DNA of 64,000 nt from Bradyrhizobium sp. STM 3843 (GTDB taxonomy: Bacteria > Pseudomonadota > Alphaproteobacteria > Rhizobiales > Xanthobacteraceae): NCBI RefSeq assembly GCF_000239815.1, contig NZ_CAFK01000304.1, forward strand, positions 1-64,000, written 5' to 3'. The notes beneath the pieces were generated by a model. It made no database searches. It was not told the origin of the DNA and saw only the letters and a program-made list of their open reading frames with translations. A program made the translations under genes and the position numbers. Shown piece by piece: positions 43,575-53,170 of this stretch (position 1 is the stretch's first letter; every line of letters starts with the position of its first letter).

Positions 43575-43657
43575 TGTAGGATGGGTTGAGCGAAGCGATA
43601 CCCATCAATGATGGTTGCGAAGATGATGGGTTTCGCGAAGGGCTCAACCCATCCTAC
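43575..43657. repeat. Palindromic intergenic repeat, family B, copy 3
   Basis: TGTAGGATGGGTTGAGCGAA pairs with the right arm ending GGCTCAACCCATCCTACG. It lies 35 bases after the small low-GC gene and just beyond the end of the TAXI gene. Confidence 0.8.
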
Positions 43658-43676
43658 GCGCTGCTACGCTCTCTGT

Positions 43677-45014
43677 TCAGCTTCCACTCGATCTTGGCGC
43701 GGCTAGCGCCGCTCTGCGATCATGTATCAGATTCTCCAGGCGATGGGCCGCGACGTTCAAGGTCGCTGCATCGAGAGTGTCTTCATCTTGGTCCGGTCGG
43801 GTGCGCTGCGCCCGCAGCGTCTCGTCGATCTCGGTCTCGATCTCCAGCAATTCCGCTTCGGTCTCGGCGTGCCTTATTCTTCGCCCGAGCGCATAGAGTG
43901 AATCGAGTGCCGGCGTCTTCTTCGGATCGCCCGATCGGAGGAACTGCCAGGCCGCAGCGAGGACCGTGGCAAGCGCGCCAAGCGCCATGGGCGCCAGAAA
44001 GATGGCGTTGCTCCATTTGTCCAGGAAGGTCTGCTGAGTGCCGTTATAGAACTCCGCGGCGCCCGGATGAACGGGAAGAAAGGCGCCCGGGTCGGTATCC
44101 GGTGCCTTGAACTGCGCGAGGATCGGCAATTCGGCCGAAAGATCCCTGCGCGCGCTGGTGATGGCTTGCGTGAAGCCGGCAATCATATCGTTATCGAGGC
44201 TCTTCTTGCCAACCAGGTAGAAGGAGACCTGCAGCGTGGTGACATCGTCGTCGGGAACGGGAGGCGACCCGCGCAAGGTACCCTTCGGGATGTCGAAGCT
44301 CTCGTAGGCGCGCTCCTTCTCGGCAATTGCCCCCGCATTCTCGATCGGGATCAGGACCGGCGCAGTCTTCGCGTTCTGTGGGAAGAGACCTCGCACCAGC
44401 GACAAATATTTGTCGCTCAGCGGCATGACCAGCAGCAGGGCGCGGATCTCCTTGGTCTCGAGCGCTCGGCGGACCTGGTCGGGCGCTATGGTCTTGAATG
44501 CGACATTGGCGCGCTCGAGGTCATAGGCCTTCGTCAACACGCTGACGATCTTCTGATTGGTGTCGCCTCCAACCACCCCCACCGTCATGCGCTTCAAGTC
44601 GGCCATATCCGTCACCGGCGATCCCGGCGGTGCAATAAGCAGCGCCACGGCCTGGGCGAGGACGACGATCGCTTGCGCCTGAGAGAGGTCGCCGACATCT
44701 CCGCGGACGACGGCAAGGTCCGTCCTGCCGGACGAAAACGCCTCCGCTGATTCAATCGGGCCGGTGGTCTCGACCACCTTCAGCCGGACATGCGCGTTGT
44801 TGGCGGCAAGCCTGCTCGCGAGCGCAGATACGATCTTGGGGGCGTCACCGTCGAATGACCCGACCGCGATCGACAAGGTCACCGGCCGGACGTACCAGCG
44901 GTATGCGAACAGGCTTGCGCCCCCGGCCAGCAGTGCCAGCACAAATACGATGAGAATGCGCAGCCAGATCGGCAGCCTCACACCATCAAGCCGAATTTTC
45001 GACAGGTCATCCAT
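43677..45014 (-). CDS. TAXI-family solute-binding membrane protein
   Basis: This 445-residue protein has an N-terminal helix (about 17-38), a periplasmic TAXI-type binding domain (about 45-320; TLSIAVGSFDGDAPKIVSAL, LADLK-like hinge DMADLKRMTVGVVGGDTNQK), a second helix (about 341-362), and a charged, coiled-coil cytoplasmic tail (about 375-435). TAXI proteins normally feed DctM-type TRAP transporters as free periplasmic proteins; here it is anchored at both ends and no TRAP permease is present. Leftward gene with HlyD-type and DUF3302 genes upstream on the same strand, suggesting a joint complex. Confidence 0.85.
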   Translation of the reverse strand: MDDLSKIRLDGVRLPIWLRILIVFVLALLAGGASLFAYRWYVRPVTLSIAVGSFDGDAPKIVSALASRLAANNAHVRLKVVETTGPIESAEAFSSGRTDLAVVRGDVGDLSQAQAIVVLAQAVALLIAPPGSPVTDMADLKRMTVGVVGGDTNQKIVSVLTKAYDLERANVAFKTIAPDQVRRALETKEIRALLLVMPLSDKYLSLVRGLFPQNAKTAPVLIPIENAGAIAEKERAYESFDIPKGTLRGSPPVPDDDVTTLQVSFYLVGKKSLDNDMIAGFTQAITSARRDLSAELPILAQFKAPDTDPGAFLPVHPGAAEFYNGTQQTFLDKWSNAIFLAPMALGALATVLAAAWQFLRSGDPKKTPALDSLYALGRRIRHAETEAELLEIETEIDETLRAQRTRPDQDEDTLDAATLNVAAHRLENLIHDRRAALAAPRSSGS

Positions 45015-45092
45015 GGCGCCCAGGCAGATTCCCGCAAGTTTTCAAGCTCGGCCGACTGCTCGATGTTGATACCAGAACAGCGGAGCCGCTGT

Positions 45093-46238
45093 CTAAATGC
45101 TTTCGAAGAAGACGTAGTTCTGCCAGCTGCGCATGCGCAAAAGAATCTTCCGCAGCAGCGACAATTCGTGAAAATGCTCGGTGTAGATGGCCGCTTCGCC
45201 TGCCGAACCGAGCGGCACCTGGTAACCGGAAATATCGTCGACGAGATCGAGAACGGCCAGAGCGCGGTCGCCGGGCAGGGGACCTCCGACATTCACGAGC
45301 GTTCCCGTGCTTTGAAGCTGACCGGCGGCGACCGCATCGATCACGAGGCGCACCTTGGCCTTGAACACGCGGCCCGGTATGCCCTTGAACAGAACTTCGG
45401 CCTCATCGCCGGCGCGAACGCGCTGCAAGGCGTTTTGTTGGAATGCCGCTGCCAAGGCTCGGTCACTTTGGCTGTCGTTGACGAAAATCATGGCTGGACG
45501 GAAGGGAGCCGGGACCACATACACGCCCGGCCGCAGCGCCAGCTCGGTGACAAAGCCGCCGGTCGGCGCGCGAACAACGGTCTGGTCCAGATCGTATTGA
45601 GCGTCGGCAAGCTCGTTGCGCAAGCGGACGATGACCGAGTGTTCACCGTCGACCGTGGCGCCATAGGCTTGCCGGGCATGATCTTCCACCGCAGCGGCTT
45701 CGGCTGTCGCCTGCTTTGCGGCATCCAGATTGCGCGTTGCGGTGTCGAGCGCGGCCTGCGCAACGACGTTCTTTTGGAATAGCGTCGACTGGCGGTCGTA
45801 GTTCTCCTGGGCAAGCTGTAGCTCCGCCCTGGCTTTGCCGGCCGTCGCCGCGGCCTGATCGACCGACGCCTTGAGCTGCGCGACATTGGCCTCCGCGTCC
45901 GCCAGCCCGGCGCGTTTTTCCTCGACCGCATATTGGTAAGGCTTGGGATCGATCTTGAAGAGAACGTCTCCGGCTTCAAGGTGCTGGTTGGTACGATCCT
46001 CGACCGGCACCTCGACCACCCGGCCTCGAACGGACGGCAATATCGGCGTAACAGTAAAGTAGATGCGCGCGTTGGTCGAAAATGGATGATTGTAGGCCAT
46101 CGTGATGAACAGCAGCGAAAGGCCGAAGATGCCGCCGAGCGCCGCCGTCGCCAACGTCCATTGATTCACCGGGATTCGGAAAAGCTTGAATGTGGCATAG
46201 CAGAATGCGACATAGGTCAATGTCAGCAATATTTCCAT
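45093..46238 (-). CDS. HlyD/EmrA-type membrane fusion protein (YiaV-like)
   Basis: The 381-residue protein has two N-terminal membrane helices (about 2-20 and 30-48), the lipoyl half PSVRGRVVEVPVEDRTNQHL, a coiled coil (about 95-185), the second half APTGGFVTELALRPGVYVVP and a C-terminal beta region. Such proteins bridge the inner membrane and periplasm in export systems, but no exporter is adjacent. It follows the DUF3302 gene by 37 bases, the same pairing as E. coli yiaW-yiaV. The ATG at 46238 has GGGAGG six bases upstream; a TTG at 46244 is in frame. Confidence 0.88.
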   Translation of the reverse strand: MEILLTLTYVAFCYATFKLFRIPVNQWTLATAALGGIFGLSLLFITMAYNHPFSTNARIYFTVTPILPSVRGRVVEVPVEDRTNQHLEAGDVLFKIDPKPYQYAVEEKRAGLADAEANVAQLKASVDQAAATAGKARAELQLAQENYDRQSTLFQKNVVAQAALDTATRNLDAAKQATAEAAAVEDHARQAYGATVDGEHSVIVRLRNELADAQYDLDQTVVRAPTGGFVTELALRPGVYVVPAPFRPAMIFVNDSQSDRALAAAFQQNALQRVRAGDEAEVLFKGIPGRVFKAKVRLVIDAVAAGQLQSTGTLVNVGGPLPGDRALAVLDLVDDISGYQVPLGSAGEAAIYTEHFHELSLLRKILLRMRSWQNYVFFESI

Positions 46239-46275
46239 TCGCAACCTCCCGTCCCGGGCATGGAGCGTGCATCAA

Positions 46276-46752
46276 CTATCGCCGCACACTTCGGCTCTCT
46301 GCGGTTGCTATTTCTGGCGCTTGAGCGCCGTCAGCAACAACCGAAACCGATGATCCCGCGGGCTCGATCGCAGGCCGAGGTGGCCCTTTGCTCGACCGGG
46401 CTATTCGATCGTCGCTCTCGAGCCTGGCCTCGATCCCCGCCATGCGACGCCTGAGCTCTTCCAGCTCGGCCACTGCCTGCTGCGGCGAAGCCGGCTCGCC
46501 CGGCTTGTGACCGAAACCCCAGCCTCGATCCGGCCGATACATCATCGCCCAAATCCAGAGAAACGGCCACAGCAAGTGCAGCATGAACAGGCTGATCCAG
46601 CCGGCGGCGTGGATGGCGTCCTGATGTGGATGATGACGTGCATGCGCAATCCGGGCCGGAATGTCGTGGATCGCGATGATTCCGTACACCAGCACGATCA
46701 CGACGAAGAACAACAAGCCCAGTGCGAAATAATTGAGGAATGGATCTTCCAT
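46276..46752 (-). CDS. DUF3302 membrane protein (YiaW-like)
   Basis: The 158-residue protein has two membrane helices, YFALGLLFFVVIVLVYGIIA and GWISLFMLHLLWPFLWIWAM, and a Pro/Ala-rich cytoplasmic tail with a short coiled coil (ELEELRRRMAGIEARLE). DUF3302 has no known activity; E. coli YiaW is the named relative and is paired with the YiaV fusion protein, as here. The ATG at 46752 has GGGA six bases upstream, preferred over ATG 46758. A FixK-type box lies 119 bases upstream. Confidence 0.82.
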   Translation of the reverse strand: MEDPFLNYFALGLLFFVVIVLVYGIIAIHDIPARIAHARHHPHQDAIHAAGWISLFMLHLLWPFLWIWAMMYRPDRGWGFGHKPGEPASPQQAVAELEELRRRMAGIEARLESDDRIARSSKGPPRPAIEPAGSSVSVVADGAQAPEIATAESRSVRR

Positions 46753-46870
46753 CGGCATTCCCACATTTGGTCCGACGCGCCGTCGCAAACCTTGATGAAC
46801 GCCACCTTCGTTGCTGACCTGAGCAACGCCTGCCAGGTTCGCAAGCCTTTTCCGGAACCGCTCAGCCTCG

Positions 46871-46884
46871 TTGATTTAGATCAA
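46871..46884. promoter_or_regulatory. Perfect FixK/FNR-type box
   Basis: TTGAT-TTAG-ATCAA is a perfect match to the FixK2/FNR palindrome (TTGAT-N4-ATCAA). For the rightward gene at 46947 it would lie about 42 bases upstream of a transcript start near 46920, with TGTAAC at 46908 as -10, the classic activator position. The leftward DUF3302 operon is less well placed. Confidence 0.65.
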
Positions 46885-46946
46885 GACTCACAAAGGCCGA
46901 CGCGCCTGTAACCGGGGCGGGCAGGGTTCCCTCATGGAGTGGGCTC

Positions 46947-47483
46947 ATGGAATCCATAGCGAAAGCTGCTATCGCGACTTCTGCGGCTGTGTGCGCGACG
47001 CTGTTCTCCTTCAACTGGTCTGAGCAACGCGGAGCCTCATTGTCGGTCGAAAGCGCTCAGGCAAGGATTGGTCGCCCGTTGACACCCTTGAGTGGTGCTG
47101 GCGTAGCGCGTCGCCAATATCGACGCGGCGCGTGGGGCTACGGCGGCTATGGTTTGGCAGGCGCCGCCGCGGTCGGTACGGCTGCGGCAGTTGCGAGTTC
47201 GAATTACTACAACACGGATTACTATGGTGGTGATTCCTATGCAACGGGCTGGGGTTATCCCGGCAACTATTACGGCAATTACAGCTACCCCGGCGGCTAT
47301 TACGGCGGCTACGCCAACCGCAGCTATGTCACCGGACGTCCAACATTGGTCCCGCGCTACTACGGCGGCAGTTATGCCGCGGCCGGCTACCCCGTTGGCT
47401 ATGGCGGCGTTTACGCCAACCGCAGCTACGTCACCGGACGGCCGACGCTGATTCCGCGATACTATGGCGGCTGGGGCTGGTGA
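46947..47483 (+). CDS. Gly/Tyr-rich exported protein with internal duplication
   Basis: The 178-residue protein has an N-terminal hydrophobic signal segment (SIAKAAIATSAAVCATLFSF), a Gly/Ala helix near residues 69-85, and a Tyr/Gly/Asn-rich remainder. The unit YANRSYVTGRPTLVPRYYGG occurs twice, near residues 122-141 and 155-174, with only a Val/Ile change. Such chains are often surface or matrix proteins, or low-complexity envelope proteins, but no function is known. GGAG precedes the ATG at good spacing. The FixK/FNR-type box upstream suggests expression at low oxygen. Confidence 0.7.
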   Translation: MESIAKAAIATSAAVCATLFSFNWSEQRGASLSVESAQARIGRPLTPLSGAGVARRQYRRGAWGYGGYGLAGAAAVGTAAAVASSNYYNTDYYGGDSYATGWGYPGNYYGNYSYPGGYYGGYANRSYVTGRPTLVPRYYGGSYAAAGYPVGYGGVYANRSYVTGRPTLIPRYYGGWGW

Positions 47484-47655
47484 ACGAGCGCTTTGCATTC
47501 GGACGTGGTCAGCTCCCGCGCGGGTGACCGGACCTGGTACGCCTACAGCGGATGTGATGAGGACAAGACGCGCAAAGGGCGTTGGCCGTGGTCCCGGAGG
47601 CGCAATACCCACAACGCCGTTGCACACCTTTGCGGACCGTGCTTCAGGCATCCTT

Positions 47656-47695
47656 AAAAAAATGGAGGCGGCTCTTGGGCCGCCTCCTGTCGTTT
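47656..47695 (-). terminator. Terminator of the outer-membrane barrel gene
   Basis: GGAGGCGGC pairs with GCCGCCTCC (47664-47687). On the minus strand the stem is followed by a run of seven T, so it ends transcripts of the leftward barrel gene, whose stop is about 80 bases away. Confidence 0.75.
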
Positions 47696-47769
47696 CATCG
47701 CGCTGATGTTCTATCCGCCGAAGTTTGCTTAGCTGATCCGCAGACGAGAGCGAGTCCTGGGGGCAGCCA

Positions 47770-48540
47770 CTAATAGCGTGCCGTGACTGGGGCGGCGAAA
47801 CCGCCGAAGCGATAGTTCAAGCGTAGAGTGATCATGTCGACGTCCTGGCTGAGGCGGTCGCCCAGGACAGTGACCCCGCCGGGCGTGACCACACCTGCGA
47901 AGGTGGCGTTGTCATGTCCCATCCAGAGATGATCGTATTCCACGCCGAAGGACCAGTTCGGTGCGAAGCCATACTCCCAGCCGACACCGAGAGCTCCGCC
48001 CCAGCGCGTGTGACCTGCCGAGGCCAAGCCGACCCCGGTGACGTTGTTGAATATATCAAAGCGATTGTGAGTGACGGCCGCGCCTCCCTTCACGTAGAAC
48101 AGCGATGCGTTCCACGCCCAACCGAGTTGACCCGTGAAGAGACCGATGCCATCGGTTTTTCCGGTGGTTGAAATGAACGGATCGATCAGGCTCACGCGCG
48201 TATTCTTGATATCGGCCCAATCGCCCTGTGCCTCCAATCCGAACACGAACTGATTGGTCTGCCAGCGATAGCCGATCTGTCCGCCGACAAGGCCCCCAGA
48301 GCGATCAGCGCAACCACCGGCCACCGTTCCTGCGAGCGTGACGAAATCCACGCAACCGTGGCTTTGACCCCATCCGCCGTTGGCACCGATGTAGAAGCCG
48401 CTCCAATTGTAGATCGCCACCATGGGGGCCGGCGGCGGTGCCTTGACAGCCATATCGGCGGCCGACGCAGGAGCAGCCAAGCCCAAGGCGGCCAAGCTCA
48501 AGCCGGCGATGCTGCCACCAGCTATCAGGAGTTTCCTCAT
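47770..48540 (-). CDS. Outer-membrane beta-barrel protein (Omp25/RopB-like)
   Basis: The 256-residue protein has a signal peptide cleaved after APASA, a short AlaPro linker (DMAVKAPPPAPMVAIYNWSG) and an eight-stranded OmpA-like barrel with GFYIGANGGWGQSHG and GYRWQTNQFVFGLEAQGDWA. The final residues FAAPVTARY end the last strand. This is the abundant Rhizobiales Omp25-type barrel family. Role structural or porin-like. The promoter region upstream (48541-48680) is A/T-rich, as expected for a strong gene. Confidence 0.88.
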   Translation of the reverse strand: MRKLLIAGGSIAGLSLAALGLAAPASAADMAVKAPPPAPMVAIYNWSGFYIGANGGWGQSHGCVDFVTLAGTVAGGCADRSGGLVGGQIGYRWQTNQFVFGLEAQGDWADIKNTRVSLIDPFISTTGKTDGIGLFTGQLGWAWNASLFYVKGGAAVTHNRFDIFNNVTGVGLASAGHTRWGGALGVGWEYGFAPNWSFGVEYDHLWMGHDNATFAGVVTPGGVTVLGDRLSQDVDMITLRLNYRFGGFAAPVTARY

Positions 48541-48686
48541 GTGATTTTCTCCGTATCCAAGCTTATTTGTAGACTGACAAATTTGTGCACTGGAGCGTGC
48601 ATAATTTTTTTATTAGTAACGCGAGCTTAGTTGCGAGTGTCTCCAGCGACCGTAACAAAATGGCAACAACCAAGAGCAATCTGAGA

Positions 48687-48938
48687 TCACGCGCCTCCGA
48701 CTGAATCTTTGTGCCCCTCTGCAAGCCACAGGTGAACCTCGCTGGACGGCACATGCCTCCGGGGGAGATGCGGATTGATGGTACCTGCGAACACGATCAG
48801 TCCGTCGTCGAGCTTGGAGCGCGCAAAGATCTTGGCCTCGTCTTCGGAAGCGAATGTTCTGGTTTCGCGGGGACTTCGCCTTGGGGCACGCAGACTGCGC
48901 GGACGGCTCTCAAACGTGACGTACCAGGTAGGTGTCAT
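48687..48938 (-). CDS. Small conserved-type hypothetical protein
   Basis: The 83-residue protein begins MTPTWYVTFESRPRSLRAPR and continues RTFASEDEAKIFARSKLDDG, then HLPRRHVPSSEVHLWLAEGH. It is basic, soluble and resembles short hypotheticals of Bradyrhizobium genomes; no function is known. The frame is open ten codons upstream (48968). The 3' end is only 146 bases from the barrel gene start. Confidence 0.6.
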   Translation of the reverse strand: MTPTWYVTFESRPRSLRAPRRSPRETRTFASEDEAKIFARSKLDDGLIVFAGTINPHLPRRHVPSSEVHLWLAEGHKDSVGGA

Positions 48939-49213
48939 CTCGCATGGACTCCGAACGCGTCTTTCCAACCCAACGTCGAGGTGGGCTCAGTCCTACGGTC
49001 CGTCGTCAGTCGACATGCCACGACCACGCGTCGTATTGCGTCAGCCTGAGCCGGCCGCCGGACGTCCAATTACCGCTACTGCTTGAGAAACAACCGTCCC
49101 GGACTGCCACACGGCGGGCGAGACGTTGAGTGTGAGGCCTGCGAAAAGGCGAATGCGACCGTCGCAGCACTCTTCAATTGGAAACTGCTTCTGGTCACGC
49201 GAGTCGCCCCTCT

Positions 49214-49364
49214 ATGGATGAGTCCCTCACATGCAAGCTGGTCGGGTTCGACGGCCGACCATTGATCTGGATCAATCCGAAACGACGAGCTTCAGTTGCT
49301 AATTCGAGTTCCCGGCTATCGAGCAGGCAAGTTGGGCAGGGCAGTAGCAGACGTGCCCGCCGTT
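49214..49364 (+). pseudogene. Possible remnant of a small gene with a frameshift
   Basis: One frame gives MDESLTCKLVGFDGRPLIWI then NPKR, a coherent start; the adjacent frame continues NDELQLLIRVPGYRAGKLGR then AVADVPAVLG. Together they read like one small conserved protein broken by a shift near 49277-49283. The evidence is only pattern-level. The remaining 48939-49213 interval shows no gene. A perfect FNR-like palindrome (49262-49275) overlaps the first part. Confidence 0.3.
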
Positions 49365-50391
49365 CTAGGGATGTCCACTTGCGGTCAGGGCCAACGCCGT
49401 CTGATCGGTGATCTCGTCAGCCCGCCAGCATCGGACCATGTGTCCGTCGGGACGCATTTCAAGCGGTGGGCCGGGCTCGCGATGACACACGGCTTCGGCG
49501 TAACGACAGCGCGGGCCGAAGGCACATCCATTCGGCGGACTTAAGGGATTGGGAAGCTCGCCCTTCGTCGTTGCAAGCGGTGCGTGGTGTAGTGGATCGG
49601 GAATGGCGGCGATCAGGCTTCGCGTATACGGGTGCGCGGGCCGCTCGAAGATTTCGCGCCAGTCGCCCGTCTCCACAATGCGGCCGAGATACATGACGGC
49701 GACCCTGTCGCTCATGTGCTCGACCACGCCGAGGTCGTGGCTGATCATGATGTAGGAGAGGCCGAGGGTTTCCTTCAATTCCAGCAGCAGGTTGATGATC
49801 TGGGCTCGGATCGAGACATCGAGCGCCGAGACCGGTTCGTCGCAGATGACGATTCTGGGATTGAGGATCAGCGCACGCGCAATGCCGATACGCTGGCGCT
49901 GGCCACCCGAGAATTCATGCGGATAGCGGTCGGCCTGTTCGGGCCGCAGGCCCACATGCCGCAACATCGTCGCAACGCGGTCTTCGATCTCGCTGGCGGC
50001 GGTCACGCCATGTACCCGCAACGGATCCTCAAGCGTGTGACGAACGGTCTGGCGTGGATTGAGCGAGGCGTAGGGATCCTGAAACACCATTTGCACGATG
50101 CGGGCCAACGTCTTCCGATTGCCCGCTCGCCGGCCTGTCACGACCTGTCCGTCCACCACGATGCGGCCGCGCGTCGGGGTCAGCAGGCCAAGCATCGAAA
50201 GTGCGACCGTCGACTTGCCGGAGCCGGACTCGCCGACCAGGCCGAGGCATTCACCTCGCTTCAGCCCGAGATCGACACCGTCGACGGCACGCAACAGCCT
50301 TCCGCCGCGGCCCAGCAAGCCGCCCCCCACCGGAAAATGAACCGCGAGATCCTCGACGCTGAGAATGACGTCGTCCCGCCTCCCCAGGGGG

Positions 50392-50399
<8 letters not shown>
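49365..50399 (-). CDS. Peptide ABC transporter ATP-binding protein (OppF/DppF type)
   Basis: The 344-residue ATPase has Walker A GESGSGKST, signature FSGGQRQRIGIARAL, Walker B VICDEPVSALD and the H-loop ISHDLGVVEH. A Cys-rich C-terminal oligopeptide-transporter domain follows, GCAFGPRCRYAEAVC, typical of the OppF/DppF family. It is the last gene of the leftward operon and overlaps the OppD-type gene by eight bases. Confidence 0.92.
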
Positions 50400-51368
<969 letters not shown>

Positions 51369-51372
<4 letters not shown>

Positions 51373-52190
51373 GTCCGCCGGCTCCGCGATTGTGGATCGA
51401 GAATGTCGCGCAGGCCGTCGCCGAGCAGGTTGAGGCCGAGCACGGTCAGGAAGATGGCCAGCCCCGGAAAAACCGAGAGCCACGGCGCCGTCGTGATCTG
51501 GTCGCGGGCTTCCGACAACATGCTGCCCCAGCTTGGGTAGGGCGGACGGACGCCGAGGCCGAGAAATGAAAGCGAGGCTTCGGACAGCACCGCGCTGCCC
51601 ATGCCGAGCGTGCCGATGACGATGATGGGCCCTAGCATGTTCGGCAGCAGCTGCGTGATCATGATGCGCAGATCGCCGTAGCCAAGCACGGTTGCAGCCT
51701 GCACATAGCCCTGGCTCTTGAGCGACAGCGCCGAGGCCCGTGCGATCCGGCAGGTGAAGGACCAGTTGGTCAGCCCGAGTGCGATGAGCAGGCTCGTCAG
51801 GCCGGGTCCGAGCACCGCCATGATGGCGAGCGCGAAGATCAGCGAGGGGATCGCCAGCATGAGATTGGTGAGCCCGTTGACGACATCGTCCCACCAGCCG
51901 CCCCAATAGCCGGCGCTCAGGCCCAGTCCCACGCCGATGACGCTGTTGATGAGCTGCGAGACGATGCCGACCGTCAGCGAGACGCGCGCGCCATACACGA
52001 CGCGCGAATAGATGTCGCGGCCCTGGCCGTCGGTCCCGAACCACCATAGCCAGCTCGGGGCCTCCTCCGCATTCATCAGGTTCGCGTCCAGGACAGGATC
52101 GGTGTGCGCCAGCCAGGGCGCGAGCAGGCCGACGAAGATCGCAAGCGCGAACAGCGCGCCACCGATGATGAGATTGGCACGGAGCTTCAT
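51369..52190 (-). CDS. Peptide ABC transporter permease (OppC/DppC type)
   Basis: The 273-residue membrane protein has an N-terminal helix (MKLRANLIIGGALFALAIFV), the HTDPVLDANLMNAEEAPSWL periplasmic start, the FGTDGQGRDIYSRVVYGAR motif and an EAA-like loop (QAATVLGYGDLRIMITQLLP). Six helices are predicted. Its ATG overlaps the OppB-type stop by four bases. Confidence 0.92.
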
Positions 52191-53110
52191 GCGTATCTGA
52201 TCCTGGGATCGATCACGCCGTAGAGCAGGTCGATCAGCAAGTTGACCGCGAGAAAGAACAGCACCACGACGAGAATGGAGCCCTGGACGGCGGGAATGTC
52301 GCGCTGCAGGACGCTGTCGACGAGCAGCGAGCCGATGCCCGGCCACGAGAATAATTTCTCGACGACGACCGCCTGTCCCATCAATGCGCCGAATTGCAGG
52401 CCGGTCGTCGTGAGAATGAGGACGAGCGCGTTGCGCGTCACGTGCCACTTCACGACCCGGGTCTCGCTCATGCCCTTCGAGCGCGCCGTGCGGACAAAAT
52501 CAGCGGTCATGATCTCGAGCACCGCGGCGCGGGTCGTCCGCGCCAGCAGCGCCATCGGCGAGACGCCAAGGGTCATTGCCGGGAGGATCAAATATTTGAG
52601 GCCGCCATCGCCATAACCGAAACTCGGCAGCCAGCCGAGTTTCAGCGCGAACAGGTACATCAACAGCAGTCCGAGCCAGAATTTGGCCATCGAGAGGCCC
52701 GACACCGCCACGACCATCGCGGCCGTGTCGACGATGCTGCCTGGCCGCAAGGCAGAGATGAAGCCGAGCGGCACACCGATGACGATCGCAAACGCCATGG
52801 CTGCAAATATCAGTTGCAGCGTCGGCCCGGTCCGCTTTGCGATCATGGTCGTGACCGGCTCGCGCGTTCGGAACGAGGTCCCGAAATCACCGGTCGCGAG
52901 ATTGGCGATGTAGGAGCCGAACCGCACGTAGACGGGCTGGTCAAGCCCGAGCTGCGTCTTCATGCGCGCCTCGACCTGCGGATCGCCGTCGTCGCTCATG
53001 GTCGAGACGATACTGCCGGGAACGACGCTGAACAGCGCAAAGACCAGCAGCACGACAGCGAGCACGGTCGGAATAGTCTGTAGGATTCGACGGATCAAGA
53101 AGGAGAGCAT
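52187..53110 (-). CDS. Peptide ABC transporter permease (OppB/DppB type)
   Basis: The 307-residue permease begins MLSFLIRRILQTIPTVLAVV, the hallmark start of DppB-like proteins, and has GDFGTSFRTREPVTTMIAKR and the cytoplasmic FVRTARSKGMSETRVVKWHV loop. Six helices are predicted. The frame extends upstream to 53152, but the start at 53110 fits the family. The substrate-binding gene precedes it by 60 bases on the same strand. Confidence 0.9.
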   Translation of the reverse strand: MLSFLIRRILQTIPTVLAVVLLVFALFSVVPGSIVSTMSDDGDPQVEARMKTQLGLDQPVYVRFGSYIANLATGDFGTSFRTREPVTTMIAKRTGPTLQLIFAAMAFAIVIGVPLGFISALRPGSIVDTAAMVVAVSGLSMAKFWLGLLLMYLFALKLGWLPSFGYGDGGLKYLILPAMTLGVSPMALLARTTRAAVLEIMTADFVRTARSKGMSETRVVKWHVTRNALVLILTTTGLQFGALMGQAVVVEKLFSWPGIGSLLVDSVLQRDIPAVQGSILVVVLFFLAVNLLIDLLYGVIDPRIRYA

Positions 53111-53170
53111 CGACGTTTTTCTTCTCTCCTCACACCGTTTGTTGCGATGCAAGGAGCGCGAGAACGCGGG

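Noticed and set aside
49083..49265. A 60-codon frame with a CEAC motif
   Set aside because: No ribosome site or conserved look; it is more likely a chance frame in the gap next to the possible pseudogene.
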